Source of the DNA: Impatiens glandulifera
Lineage: Eukaryota; Streptophyta; Magnoliopsida; Ericales; Balsaminaceae
Length of the DNA stretch: 64,000 nt
NCBI RefSeq assembly: GCF_907164915.1
Contig: NC_061870.1
Coordinates: forward strand, 26,573,348-26,637,347
Direction: 5' to 3'
The translations under genes and the position numbers were made by a program. Each line of letters starts with the position of its first letter. Within the stretch, counting starts at the first letter, position 1. Positions 1 through 14,500 of the stretch are shown here, in pieces. The notes beneath the pieces are model-generated. The model saw only the letters and a list, made by a program, of their open reading frames with translations, was not told the origin of the DNA and made no database searches.

Positions 1-732
1 TGTATTATGCATGATACCGAACATTGTTATATTGATACTGTAGAAAACCAAAGAGACATTTTATTGTTGAGAACATGCCAATTTAAGATCATCTATTCAT
101 AGGATGTCAAAAACTAATAGTATCTTAATTAAATCCATTTAAATATTATTATCCTAATCATATCATATTTATATTGAAATATGAGATATTGTTCTAATAT
201 CATAATTGTAGGTGTATATCATATTTAGTATTTCAATGTTAGCCCTCAAATCCAAGTTCATATATTTATGATAAACTTGGATTCCTGCCTGGACTATGCA
301 ATCTTCTCTTGCACTAATTTTTTATATGCTTAGAACCAAATTTGCACATTAGTTATTTAGAAAATAATAATAATTTTACACCAGTTCTTCTTTTTTAAAC
401 GACGAAGTTTAAATCTGAAGGTGAAAGGGATGCTTGGAATTTCAGAAGGCCATAGTTTTCCTTGATAGGAAGCTAATTTCTATATTGTGCATTACTGTCA
501 TATAATGACATCCATTTCATTTCAAGATTCTTGTCCTTAAACAAAGGAGCAAATAGCTAGTATCTACTATTCCATTGTATAAATGAACCAGTAGACTGTC
601 AGGCTTCAGTTTGTTACAAATAAATAGGTGGAAAGTAAATTGATTATTATCAAGGATCCCATTTTTTTTGAAAATTGCTTGACTTCTTGATGTAGTACTG
701 ATATTCTATTGCTATTAATCCCTAACTTGCAG
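1..732 (+). other. Intron sequence before first visible SWEETIE exon
   Basis: T-rich, AT-rich sequence that ends in the acceptor TTGCAG at 727-732. No exon or known element was recognised in it. The preceding exon must lie outside the window. Confidence 0.7.
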
Positions 733-3700
733 GCCATGCGTCTGAAATATCACCACCCAGATATTGAGCTCCAAGACTTTGCTCAGCAGGTCATGGATAT
801 GCTTCGGGTGGACGGCCCCATTGATGCGCAAGCATTGGTATTTATTAAATTATATTCAGATTCTTTTATTTATTCTTATTTGTGGAAATAATCAAAGCAG
901 GTTTATATTTTATCATCTCATTTATTTCTAGATATATTAAACTAAACTGGTTAGATATTTTAGGAATTTTGATTTATTATAATTGAGGAAAATCAGTTCT
1001 AATATTGTATAAATATGTGTGACCTATGATGAAAAAATATATCAAAAGTATCACTTTCTGTCAATTTGAAAATCCCTCATCATTGAAGGAATGATGACAA
1101 ATTGTTGTCTTCATTTTGTTTGTTTTTGCAAAAAAATTCATGTGAATATTTAACAAAATCATCATGGGAATACTTTTTTTTATCTCTCAAGATCCAGGGA
1201 GATGATCACTTGTCCAATGTAGGGGTTATGTTGCATTAGATGGGCATCATTGGAGATTTAAGACAAACAATAGCAATAGGTTCTCTTGCATGTGTTCCTG
1301 ACGGAAGGGTAAAAAATTTCCAAACCTAGCATATGCAAGGATTTGCCTCCAAACTTCAATATGAAGTTTGGAAAGGTTAAAGCTCATCAATGATGTGTCT
1401 AATGTGAATGTAGGAACATTCATATTATCATACTAGTGAACTTATCTATCAACCAGTGTAGGATAAATGACCTCATTTGAAAACACCATTTCATCCGGTT
1501 TTCCCATTTGGAGATAGGATGTATCTTAACTTAGTTTGGCTAGATCATAACTCCTGCTAACCTAAAAACAGATAATTTAAAATAATAATAATTACAACAT
1601 AAGAAATAGATCATTAAAAAGGTGTTATTTTTTTAATAAGGATTTAATCAATTTATAGTATTTTAAACGTCTAATCTTTAAGTCTAGTATAAGTATACTA
1701 GTTATGTGATATATTCCAGTTTGAGAATGAAACTTATCCCTACTGCATTTCTTGGTTATTTGAAGGCATGCGTTGTGTATATTTTGCGGGTTGGTGTCAT
1801 TGATCAAATGATGGAACCAACTCAAAGGAGCTCCCTTGTTTATATAGCGAAGCAGGTTTGTTGTACAATTTACTTCAGCTTGTAGTTTTTTCTTTTCTTT
1901 TGTGGTTAATAATTGGCTCGTAGGATTTGAAATCACTTGGAATCTGTATGACGTTTCTTCAATTATAAGTTATAACTATATCTTTGTCATAAACTTCCTT
2001 CATGACGTGCTTTTTCTTTCTTTGCAGCTTAAATCACCTGATACCATACCTGCAATGAAAGTTGCTGTTCTATGTATACTGTCTTATTCCCTGAAAAGCC
2101 TTGGAGAGGTTAGTGGTTGTATTGCGGTGAATTGTTATATTACTTTGTGTCTAAGAGTGTATAATATGAAGTCTGAAGATATCATTTGGCTGGTTCTTAG
2201 TTGGAAATAATTTTTTATTGATGTCATACTTTATGGTTAACCTTTAATTAAAAAAAATACTTTATGGTTAACCTTGACATGTTTATTTGGCACATTTATT
2301 TCCTTTTGAATTTTATCAGTTGTGAAATTCTTGGATAAATCTGAAATAAAATAAGGAAGCTGGTAATATTTTATAGTTGATTAAATGCTTCAACATTATT
2401 TTATCTTTGTATATGCAATATTGGGAGAGAAGAATTTGTATTCCTTTTTATGTACTATATGCAGATATCCAATCTAGAAAATATTTTGGGAAACTTAATA
2501 GAGAACATAATTTTAAAAAATATCACTTCACATATTTATTTTTCTTAATAAGTTGTTAGCTATGTCTTGCAATGTCTTGCAATGTCCCACTGTTGGGGGC
2601 AACCTGAATGTATGATAGTTCTGATGATCGTAAAAGTAGTTGCAATTTCCGGAATTTCTTTAAGATGCATGTGAAATGTGTTGAACAATGCCTGTTTTCT
2701 ATTATTACCATAACAATAATCAGACTATACAGATAGTAAGTCATTCTCATATGGGATAAGCGAGTGCTATTTGCCAAGTTGAGCTTGCAATCACAAAGTT
2801 CTTTTATGTCGGGTTTCCAAACAGATCACGGGATATCATGCTAAGAATTTACGCTTTGCAGATTTTTCAGTTTTTCCTTTCTTTCTTTAAAGTTTTCCGT
2901 TCTTCCTTTATTTTTGTAAGACCTTTGGCTTAGTTGTTGATGCTTAAATGACGTTTTTAAATACAGTTTCTTAAAAAAAAAGAATGGAAGAGGCAGTCTT
3001 AGGAATCTTTAGCTGTACACTTTTGATTTTAGCTAGTGTATGTTGTTTTAGTGGGATAACTTAAGGTGCTTTAAATGATCTGAAGAACATTTTAAAACTT
3101 GATCAATGTTATTGTGAGTACTTTTTGACATACATTTGCAGGTGCCACTTGAATTCAAGGAAGTTCTTGATGATACAGTTATAGCGGCCTTATCCCATCA
3201 TTTGCCCCTTGTAAGTTTTTGTAAAAAAAAAATGTTTTGTATACAACTTGGCCCTAATTAGGATTCTTGTTGGTATTCAATGTCACTGCTTTTCAGATTA
3301 AACATGACATTGTACATTACTGCTCTCTTGTTTTCTGTTTTTTTTCTTTGGATACACAATGACATGTTAACTGAGGGAATGAGTACTTCCCTTCTTGGCA
3401 GTCTATTGGTGTGCATCCAATTGATACTTCTCACCTTTGGTTAAATTCATTGTTCCTTCTATATGTGTTTCAAAATTGGGTTATGTCTGCCACTGTTGTC
3501 TTGAAAATGAAATTACAGCATGCTAACAAGGAAGAACATAATGCCCCAACATTAGATCTTGTTCTATGATTGATTCTCCTTCTCTTTTTATAATTATTCA
3601 TATTGATTTGCATTGACGGTATTTTAGATATTTTCCTTCTCGTTTACATTTTTGTTTAGGGCACATGACATGAGGGGTGTGGGAGTGATTTAAAACTGAT

Positions 3701-6700
3701 CACTTTTTTTTTTTGATGATGGTCCGGGTATGAAGACTTGAACCTATGATTTTGCGGACATGAATTCTTGCGCACTCTTCCATTGAGCTAAATGAGAACT
3801 GATCACTATAATGGTGGTTTCCTGTATTACTTCTGTCGATGGTTATGTTTAAGTTTCAGACTAAAATGGTATTAGTGTCAAAATAGATGCTTGCAACGAA
3901 GCCAGGTGTTATGGGGTGGTGGTAGATGCATTTATGTTCTCATGATCTTGACTCACATAGTCTAGATTCTTCTAGAAATTGTCAATTAAGAACCCCTTAT
4001 GCAGATAATTCAATTATGGAATCATTACACATCTAAGTTGGATCAACTGTGATGGAAATATCACCGAGAGGGCAAGACATGAAATATGATCTAAACCTCC
4101 TTGAATTATTTCATATTCTGTGCAGGATAGACATGATTATGTACTGAGCTTTTACCTTAAATTTTATGGCTAGGTACGGATTGAAGCTGCTCTAACTCTG
4201 CGATCTCTGGCTGAGGTTGACCCCACTTGTGTTGGGGGTTTATTATCATATGCGACCACCACCCTAAATGCATTGAGAGATAATGTTTCATATGGGAAGG
4301 TAAAACTATTCTAACTAATACCTTTTGCTGCTTATTACCTGGGATCATGTAATTTGTTGGTTAGATGTGGCAGTTATACATATGAACGTGAAAAGTGTTA
4401 GGTTCCTTTGTCTACGACATTTATTTTTGCAAAGAAAAATTCATCCTTGTTCTTCCCTATAGTCTATTTTCCCACCTCCGGATTCTCATATATATATATA
4501 TGGAATTATTGGACATGTTTATGATATGCCTGCTGTCTCGATAGACGATATGACTTAATTTTCCCCTCCCATGGTAAGATTTTCAGGTCTCACAAATTTA
4601 TACTGAAAGGAGGTTATTCTTGTTAAACCATTTCCTGGTTCATCTCTACAAATATGATCACAAGTTAAGGGATTACTTGGGCCGAGTGAAGATTGATGAT
4701 AAATAAGAAAGAATATATATTTTCATTTAGATCTTGTTTCCTTTGTATTTCAACAAGATAAAATCTCTAGCTCTCTTAATCAGACAACCTTAGAACATAA
4801 AACCCACCTGTCTTCATAGTATCTGAGTTTAGTCATTTTATAATGTTTTCAAAGCTCTGAGTGCTTCTATACCCAATATGGTAGCCTACTGTGTGAAATG
4901 TTTAATACCTTAACCTGTTTTTTTGCTCACTGTTTGGTGTTTGAGTTATTATTCCTTTCTCTTTGGCTATCATGGCCTTTCTTACTCTGACTTCATTTAT
5001 TATCTTTAGGGAAGCAATCTAGTGTTAGAGCTGAATTCTTTGCACGGGCAGGCCGCTGTTCTGGCTGCACTGGTGGCAATTTCACCAAAGTTGCCCCTTG
5101 GTTACCCAGCTAGGTAATGATTGCATGAAGCTTCTCACATTAATTCATTTATATTCATTGATGCTTTCATGCATCTGAAAATATCTCGGAATATTCAGAT
5201 TTACTACTTCGTTTGATCTGTTTTTGCTAGTGTACTTCTTGAATAATTTTCTCATTACTAGCATACCTCTTTAGGTTGCCATTTTTGCTGAATATTGGAC
5301 TAACTTGTATGTTTTCTAAAATGGTAGCGTTTGATGGTCTACATATATTTTTGGTTTGAGACTGAATAACTGCTAGGCATTTGAATTTGTATCATATGTC
5401 AAGTGGAAGGGCCTTGGATAAGTTTGCTGATCCTTTAAAGTTGATGATTGTTTACATTTATTATCAATTACTTCGTATATTTAGTAACTTCCCTATAGTA
5501 GTTTGGTTTCTTCTTTGAAATTTAATAGCTTTTTAAAAATGAAAATTCCAATATTAGGCCTTTCTACAAGTCAATCTAATACATGATTTGGTATCTCTCT
5601 CTTGAATTAGTTCCCTTTTCATGGTATTTTGTCAGTTTCCTCTGTGAGAAATATTTGATATCTTCAATGTATTTTTGATGGTTTAGAGTAAAATATATTT
5701 TCTTGAAATATGTAGTGTCTTAGTTTTCGGTAGAGCTAAGAAACAATCTAGGGTAACATTATTTCTTAGTTTAGTGTTTATAATGCTTCATCTTCTCATG
5801 GTGCGCTCTTTCCAATATGAATAATGTTCTGTATCTAATACACTAGTACTCCTTCTGCCCCATTTTATGAGAACTTTAATTTTAAAAAGCAACTCCCAAA
5901 TTATTTGATCTCATGGGCCAATTCATTCACTATATACTCACATCCTCCAAATTAGCCTCATCGACTTTCTCACTTAAAAGGTAAATAACTTATTTTCTCT
6001 ATCATCAACCCCAATATTAATACATCATTATAATCATTACTTAATATTTTCTCTTTCTGTATCTTTAATTTTTAAAGGAATTTTGGTCTCAAATAATTTC
6101 ATACCACCTTCCTTGAAACTCACCATAAACCTAAAGAATCCATTAAAATTAGACAGAGGGAGTATTAATTATTTTACACATGCAGGATAAACTGATGCTT
6201 CATGGATACTAACCAGCAGCATTTCAGTATCATGATAGATTATGTTGTTTTCTAATTTTTAACAGGTTGCCCAAATCAATCCTGGAAGTTTGTAAGAAAA
6301 TGTTGACCGAATCTAGTCGGAACCCAGTGGCTGCTGCTACTGAGAAAGAAGCTGGATGGTTACTTTTGGCATCATTGTTGGCTTCTATGCCAAAAGTGGT
6401 AATTCTATGGTTCATCCTATTTTGGAACTTATAGAGATACTTTCACATTTGTTTGACATCTTGTTAAATTTTCATGTTTACAGGAACTCGAAGATCAGGT
6501 TTTTGATATTCTTTCTCTGTGGGCATTTGTGTTTAGTGAAAGTCCGGATCACCAACTTAAACAAACAGAGGATCAAATCGCAACAATAAGGTTTTTTTTT
6601 TCTCCAAAAAGTAAAAACCTTGTATTAATAATGAAAAATATCTACAAAAATTTAGATGAGATGATGAACGGGCTCAATTCTCATTTTCTTTTATTGAAAA

Positions 6701-9700
6701 AGATTAAACTTTCATTAAGAAAAGGAATGTAAGTTGCGTTCAAACATTACAAAAAAGGGGATTGAGTGGGGGAGCAAAAAGCACAAGGCGAAAAGCACAA
6801 ACAGAAAGCTAGATGCCAATAAGATACAAAATTCCGTATGAGTCCCCATTTTCCGGATTGAAGTGCATCATGAATCCTTTGAGTCTATCTTAGCCGTAGC
6901 TTTTTCCCATCAAAGATTATTTTGGCTTTTCTTTTCAAATTGTCTACCACATGATAAGGGAGATTTCCAATTTTACGTGATGTTATTGCCCGATTCCCAT
7001 TCAATCAATCTAGCTCAAAAATCAGTGAACCAACCACAAGTTGTTTTTCTAGACACGTTTACATGTCCTTCCAAACCGTTGACTTTGGCAACGATATCAC
7101 AGCCCTCCCTGGTTTCTCTAGGAACGCCGTCATATGCATCGCTAGAAGTCTAGAACATATGTGAATCATACTTTTATTAGTTGGCTGCCTTATTGGATTT
7201 ATTTTGAAAGGGTGCAACCATTTCATTAATCCTACATATGCACGAGGGTCACGAACACGATAAATGTGGTTAAAAACAACCTAACAAAAAACAAAAAGTG
7301 TAGTGTTACAAGTTATGACATGAGTTCTGTAATTCCATTTATTGCAACTGAAAATTGTGAAGCTCTTTTGGATTTTTTTATCTGTTTCTGGTAGGATTAA
7401 CTTTCCTATTGGAAGATGTTTAAACATGGCTTGAAATATCATCTTCACAATGTTATGTCATCGCAGTGTGTGGTCAGCTGCAGTTGATGCACTTACAACA
7501 TTTATAAGATGCTTTGTCTCTCCGAATGCTTTGAACAGGGGAATCTTATTGCAACCGGTGTTATTTTACCTTAGTCGGTATGTGCACTTATAAAATATTT
7601 GAATCATAAAATTCCATTTGGGCTTTACTTCAGTAGAATTATTTTCTTATTTTGTACTGTTATTTGTCAACAGTTCTTCAGAAATATTGCAAATGTATTC
7701 CACTCTGAGATAAGAAATGTAATTTATGATGGAACAGTGCATTATCCTATGTGTCACTGGTGTTAGCCAAAGACCAACTTAAGCTAAAGCCTGCAGTGGA
7801 CGTGTACATCATCAAAACATTGATAGCTTACGAGGCCTTGTCTGATCCGACATCATATAGGGCCGAACATCCTCAGATTATTCAGATATGTACGACTCCA
7901 TTCAGGTCTGAAGAATTTTATTTACTAGTTCTGTTAAATTCTGTAAGCATGTGCAGTTAAGAATTAATAAATGTTGGAAGATTGGCTGCTAAGGTTATGT
8001 ATATTTTATGGAAACTAGGGATGCCGCTGGATGTGAGGAAAGCTCTTGCTTGAGGATGTTGTTAGACAAAAGAGATGCTTGGTTAGGTCCTTTGGTTCCT
8101 GGAAGGTGCTTGACACTTGTGTTTTCCCAAACATATTGATGTGATAATGTCATTGATGAAGGCTCCCTAAACACGTGTTCTATTAGTTATTTCAGAAATT
8201 AATCATTGTCTTTTTTATACATTCAGTGATTGGCTTGAAGATGAACTTCGTGCATTTCAAGGTGGAAAGGATGGTGTTTTACCATGTGTCTGGGAGGATG
8301 AGCTTCCTTTTCCTCAGGTAAAAATAGTTTTATTTCTGTGGTGGTTCTTTTTTGCATTTGAACAAGGAAAGATCTTTCAGTTCCGATGAATGCAAATGTA
8401 GAAGATTATATATTTTCTTTTACATTACTATCCACATGATTATCTGCAAATCTTTTTTGACGTTTTGGGATGCATGATTACTGCTGATAGTAGGTGGATT
8501 GTTGTACAAATTGTAATAATGAAGCTAAATTATGGATTTTCACTGTGAAGCCAGAGACAATAGGCAAGATGTTGGTGAACCAAATGCTTTTATGCTTCGG
8601 GATTATGTTTGCAGCACAGGTATTTGAAATGTTTAAGAATCCACTATTGTTTCTTGTATTCAAATCAAATGTTACTGTTAGAATACTTTTGTCAAATAAA
8701 AAGTTTGTATTGCAGGACAGCGGGGGCATGTTGTCACTTCTTGGCATGATGGAACAATGTCTGAAGGCAGGAAAAAGACAAGTTTGGCGTGTTGCCAGTA
8801 TTACTAATATATGCGCTGGATTACTTGCTGGGTTGAAGGTTCTTATTATCCCCGAAAACTATGTTATTATTTCTTGAATCGTCCCTCCGAAGATCAATTG
8901 AATCGTCGGAGTGTCGCTGAATGTTGAGATAATTCTTCATTTCTTATGCATGTTTATTTTTTCTTTTTGAGAAAAATAGCATTTGCAGGTCTCAAACTTG
9001 AGATCTTTGCATTATTAGTACAACACTCTAACTAACTAAGCTTTTGCATGGTTGTTAATGTTTTCCATATTTTTAATTGTTACCTAAGGATGTAACCTTT
9101 GCCCATCTTTTGCATATTAGGCTTCACTTGCTTTACGGCCTCAGCCATTAGGATTGGAGATATTAAATCTGGCACAATCCATCTTTCTGGTTTGATATTC
9201 TGCCTTCATTGTATTTATCTTGTGCAGTAAACTCTATATATTATTGCCATTATTCACTGACTTTCATTTGTTCAATATTTCACCTTTGCCAGGGTATTCT
9301 GGCAGAAGGAGATATTTGTGCATCACAGCGTAGAGCATCGTCAGAAGGTCTTGGCCTATTAACACGTCTTGGAAATGATGGATTCACAGCCAGGCTGGTT
9401 AGTTCCATGTTCAAAGTTGTCCATTTTTGTAGATTGACAAGCTTCTAAAAAGATTTTAGAGTTAAGTGCTGGTTACAATTACGTTTTTTTTTTTTGGAAA
9501 AAAGATCTAACATTTTATTAGAATCGAAAGTGACCGCAAGAAGCGATCATCATTTTACAAGAGAAAGGGGGGGGGGGGGGGGGGAAGAAAAAAAAATACA
9601 ATGATTAGATTCCCTATCAAATCATGAAATCCCATCTCGTGCAAATTCCCCGTTTCTTGATGGAGGCAAAGGTGTGGAGGAAAAAGCCCCTAATCCTCTC

Positions 9701-11599
9701 TTTCCTTGAAACCTCCTTCTATTCCTATCCTTCTAGATTGTCCACCACATGATAAACGGGGCACATTTCCACTCGGGACTGATGGCCTTCTCCTAGCACC
9801 AACCAACCAATTCATTGATCCCTGCAACATATCCACTCTGGTCACTTAAAAGCATGTTAACATTTCCGTCTGCCCCTTGCCCCTTGATAAAAATATGTAA
9901 AATGAATAAAAAAATAAAAATTTGAGGTCAAGTTCACATGGAAATCCTGTAAGTAGTATATTTATCTTCCGTAATTTACTAATGTCCAAAATAATTTCTT
10001 GATAAATACTAGTTATTTTATTGAACAGACAAGATTGCTACTTGGGGACCTAGCCGGAGCAACAGATTCATGCTATGTTGGATCCATTGTTTTTGCGCTA
10101 GGCTGTATCCATCGCAGGTGATGCACTAGAATTTGTGGTCTACACATAAACAAACATATCCTTTATTATATTAGATCATTTGAGATGCCTAGATCAGTAA
10201 TTATTTGTTGTAAATATCCTTAAGAATGTACCATTTGTGTCCTTATTAGCTTATTGGACACATAGTATCTAGTAAACGATGTTTCTCCCTTCACTTTCCA
10301 ATGGCTGACTACAATACATCTTAGATATCATGATTTCTTATTTTGGAGAAAGCACCATTTTAGCAACACTAGTCTTTTTATGATTCACATTCACATTCAC
10401 ATTTACATCTGCATCCATTTCACCTTCTGCTTGTGTGTCAGTTGGTTGAGCTTTTCTATCGTTCATCTCTGCTTGCAGTGCAGGAGGCATGGCATTGTCA
10501 AGCTTAGTGCCTGTAACAGTGAACTCTATCTCTTCATTGGCTAAGAGCTCAATCACTGGTTTGCAACTCTGGTCTTTGCATGGCCTGGTATTGACTATCG
10601 AAGCTGCTGGCTTATCCTACATTTCGAATGTGCAGGTATTCTTATAGAGTTAGTCCAGTTTACATGATCATTTCCCAGAGATGACATTGTTCTCTTATAT
10701 GTTTCTATTTTTCTCTTAATGCTTATAATAGTGAATTTAAAAATGTTAGCATAAATCGTGTGAGCAGGTAAGAGATGTATAGAATCGTGTGGTTTTTCAT
10801 ATTGCTATATACGAGAACTGTTTCTTTATTTGCTTATCTGTTTCACAGTCATTGTCATCTTTCTTGCTGTTTGTCTTTTTCGGTTTTCTGTTCTTCTGCT
10901 TCTGCATATCATTTTACAGTTTCAGCTTTGCATCACTTTAAAGTTTTGTATATGTTCCTTATTTACCTTTCCCAATAGGCAACACTAGGTCTTGCTCTGG
11001 ACATTCTCCTGTCCGATGAGAATGGGCAGGTTGACCTTCAGCAAGGTATAGGCCGACTTATCAATGCAATTGTTGCTGTGATTGGCCCCGAGCTTGCTCC
11101 TGGAAGCATTTTTTTCTCTCGTTGCAAGGTTTTTCCATTTACCCTATCTTCTTCATCATTCTTTAGTCCTTGTTTCTGCATGCATATCATCATCCAACTC
11201 TTTTTCCTTTCTAGAATTTCCCCAATCGTTTATTGTATTTGTATATAGGCATACATTATATTACTTGTGCATTCGTAAGTAATCTACTTTTAATTCATAC
11301 AGTTGGCATGTTTCTTAATTTTTAAGTTTTTGCTGCTTTAATTATTGAATGGAGAAATGAATTGAAAAGTATAAACATGGTGCATACAAAACATAATCGC
11401 CTCCGGGCATCCATCTGCATGATTTTACCATAAATAAACTGACCTGTTTTCTTTGTGAGCTTATTATCTATCTTTCTAGTTTCAACTTTTCTGGCTCATT
11501 TGTATGATTACTCAAATATGACACTGACAATAGGTTTCTCCAATTTCAGTCTGTTGTTGCAGAGATAAGCAGCCATCAACAAACGTCTAAACTTCTAGA
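733..11599 (+). CDS. SWEETIE: SWEETIE exons 1-20 (of those visible)
   Basis: Exons placed by GT-AG borders, frame and family similarity: 733-837, 1766-1855, 2028-2108, 3142-3210, 4174-4299, 5010-5113, 6266-6398, 6484-6590, 7467-7577, 7738-7905, 8019-8105, 8227-8317, 8551-8619, 8716-8838, 9121-9189, 9293-9397, 10029-10117, 10479-10635, 10979-11128, 11550-11599. Split codons at the joins resolve to conserved residues (for example R at 5113/6266, S at 6590/7467, E at 11599/13852). The region is HEAT-repeat helices. The donor at 6591 is weak (AG|GTTTTT) and runs straight into a T-run. The ORF-like stretch on the opposite strand near 10.4 kb is a shadow of exon 18 and its intron. Confidence 0.88.
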
Positions 11600-14500
11600 G
11601 TATGTCTGCCCATTATCCTGCTATATCTGACATTTTTTGTTTGTGAAATTTTTAGAATGGAGAGAGAAAGATATCCTTTTTGATATATTATTCTCATGAT
11701 AGGTAATACATATTTTTCTAAATCAAGATAAATTAAAATCCCTAATATATTACAATAATTTATTCTTTTTTTAAGAGGGTCAACTTTTTATTAAAAACAA
11801 CGCAAGATGCGTTCAAACATTACAAAGAGGGAGGAAAAAAGCAAAGCAGGAAATAAAATAACAACGGAATAATTTAAATGCCAATAAGATCGAAAATTCT
11901 CATCCCGTTCAAGTCTCATTTATCCGGATTGAAGCGAACGCGTGTATCATGAACTCTTTGAGATGATCGTAACCATAATTTTTCCTAGACTCTTCTATTT
12001 TTTTTTTCTTTCCAGATCGTCCACCACATGATAAAGGGATTAGTTTCAGTCATCCATATGTTGCTAAAACTCCAGTCAATCTATTTGATTCCAAAGTTGG
12101 CAATATTTGTTGGTGTATCCCATTGAAAGTGAAGGAGGTTTTGCAAAAGAACCCACATGCTCTCTTGGCAAGGTCGCAATGAAGAAGAATATCATCAATG
12201 GATTCTTCACTCTTCAAAAAGTTACTTCTGCTACCAAGATGATATCCTTTCTTTTCCAGTATGTTAGATGTCAAGATTCCTCCATTGATAGCTTCCCAGC
12301 CAAAGAACGAGATTCTTGATGAGATATATGCTTTCCACCTCTTTCCAATGAAATCGGGATGGAGTCCTTTGGAGGGACGCATGGTAAATGTAGCTAGTCT
12401 TGTAATTGGAATAACCGATTAGAGAAAACTTGTCGTCAGTCTCCTGGTGAATCAAAGCATGGAATTTCCCCAAAGGAAATTGCTAATGAATTTCCCCAAA
12501 GGAAATTGCTAATGACTGTGTCAATTTTGTTGGTCACCGAGGTAGGGATAGTGAAGAGGGACATAGTGAATGTGGCGAGGGAGTTCTTGATGAGGACTAA
12601 CCTACCGCCTTTAGAGAGAAGTTTGCTCTTTGGCTCTTCCAAAGAACCATCCTGATCCCCCATTTTCTCGATGATAATCACAATAATTTATTTTAATTTT
12701 CTCAATATAAATTATTCTTAAACTATTTTAACAATATATAGGAATAAATTAGATAAAATAAAATAAACCTAGTTTGACTATTTCCCCTCAAACTAGACAA
12801 CATATTCTTCAAACGGACAAGACCTTTGAGTGACTTGATTAACCCAAATGAGTACTTGATTCAACTAAAAAAAATAGTTTGGAGGACAATTACCAAACAG
12901 AAGGTCGATGTCGAGACTCTCGCAATGAGGCGTTGTGGAGTGTTTGCAGGGTACGACAGTGAAGTTTCTGTGGAGTTAATGCCAAAACTATATGCGTGGC
13001 TTTGAGGACAATCACCCAACAGAAGGATGATGTTGAGACTCTCGCAGTGAGGCATCGTGGATTGTCTGTTGAGTGGCGTCCGCTAGGTTGATTTAGTTAG
13101 CGCTGAAGAGTTGCAGAGGTACTACGGTAGAGGTACTACTGAGGTGATGCCAAATCTTTAGTTGTTGATAAGTTGATCTGTGAGGCTGTGAATGAATTGG
13201 ATTGTTAACTTTGACATTAGCTGATGCTAAAAATTGGCTTGCTTTGAATCTTTCCAATTGACGGAATAGAGCCCAAAGTTGAATTGAGCCTAAATGACTC
13301 ATTCGTGTGGAAGCCTGGAGGGGCTGAGTTTTTTTTCCTCTTCTCCTTTTTGCTTTGATACCATTTGGAATTTTTGAATGTAGAGAGGAAAAAAGTGTTT
13401 TTATATATTAGTCTCATGATAGGTAATACCTATTTATACAATTGTAGGAGCTGGTTTTTCTCAATCAAGTTAAATCAGAATCTCTAAAATATCACAATAA
13501 TTTATTCTAAATGAGAGAATAAATGAGAGAATAAAATAAAATAAACTTAGTTTGACTATTTTCACATTGTTGGTAGTAAAAATTGTTTTACATGTATACC
13601 CAAAATACTTTTTTGTGTGGTCTCAGGTCAGATACTCTTTTCGGTTTTTTTAAATATATTTTTCTCTTACATATCATAATACTGCTGAAATTGTATGTCT
13701 AATCCAAAATATCGAGTCCTTGGTTTGTGAGGTATTCTTGATCTATCACAAATGTTCACTTATTCTGATATTTTTGAAGATCATTGTTTTCCCCTGAAAC
13801 ATTGTCATATATATAGTTACATATATATCACAACAATGCCATTTTTGGCAGGAGTATACGGTTCACTCAACAACTTGTACTATTTGCTCCTCAAGCTGTT
13901 ACAGTGCACTCTCATGTGCAAGCTCTTCTCCCAACTCTATCATCAAGACAGGTCATATAGCTAATCACTCTACTTGAATAAAACTAACGTATATTGTCTA
14001 AAACATCTTATCTTCTTTTGGATCAGCCAACATTGAGGCATATAGCTGTATCTACTCTAAGGCATCTCATAGAGAAAGATCCTGTGAGTGCTTGTATTAC
14101 CATAATTCTTTTTTCTTTTCCTTGCCTGTAATATATTCTACTTCAAATGAGTACTTCTCCCACTTCTGCTCTAGTTAAATTTCTTCATATACTGCTTGCG
14201 AATGGTAATGTACTTTTATCTATATCTTTGTATCACTTGTGTGACTGTATCAGTTATGAATAATTTAGTTTGCCATACATGTTGTTGACTAACTCTGCTT
14301 TAAACATTGCATTTTGTTGATCCCATCTTTGAATGATGTCCTAAAATTTAGTATTGATCAATATATGAAAATATTCTTTACAGGATTCGATCATTGGTGA
14401 ACAAATAGAGGACTTATTGTTTCATATGCTGGATGAAGAAACTGATTCCGAGTATGTTGAGGCACTCTCAATTGTTATTTGACAACTGAATACATATTTT

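Noticed and set aside
3705..3796. Functional tRNA gene
   Set aside because: Acceptor stem does not pair and it has a poly(A) tail and target duplication, so it is a retroposon.
10338..10556. Minus-strand open frame near SWEETIE exon 18
   Set aside because: Overlaps the conserved exon 18 on plus; repeated Asn-Val comes from a simple repeat in the intron.
11697..13562. Reading the TRIM-like interior as a host gene
   Set aside because: No frame, and primer site plus LTRs explain it.
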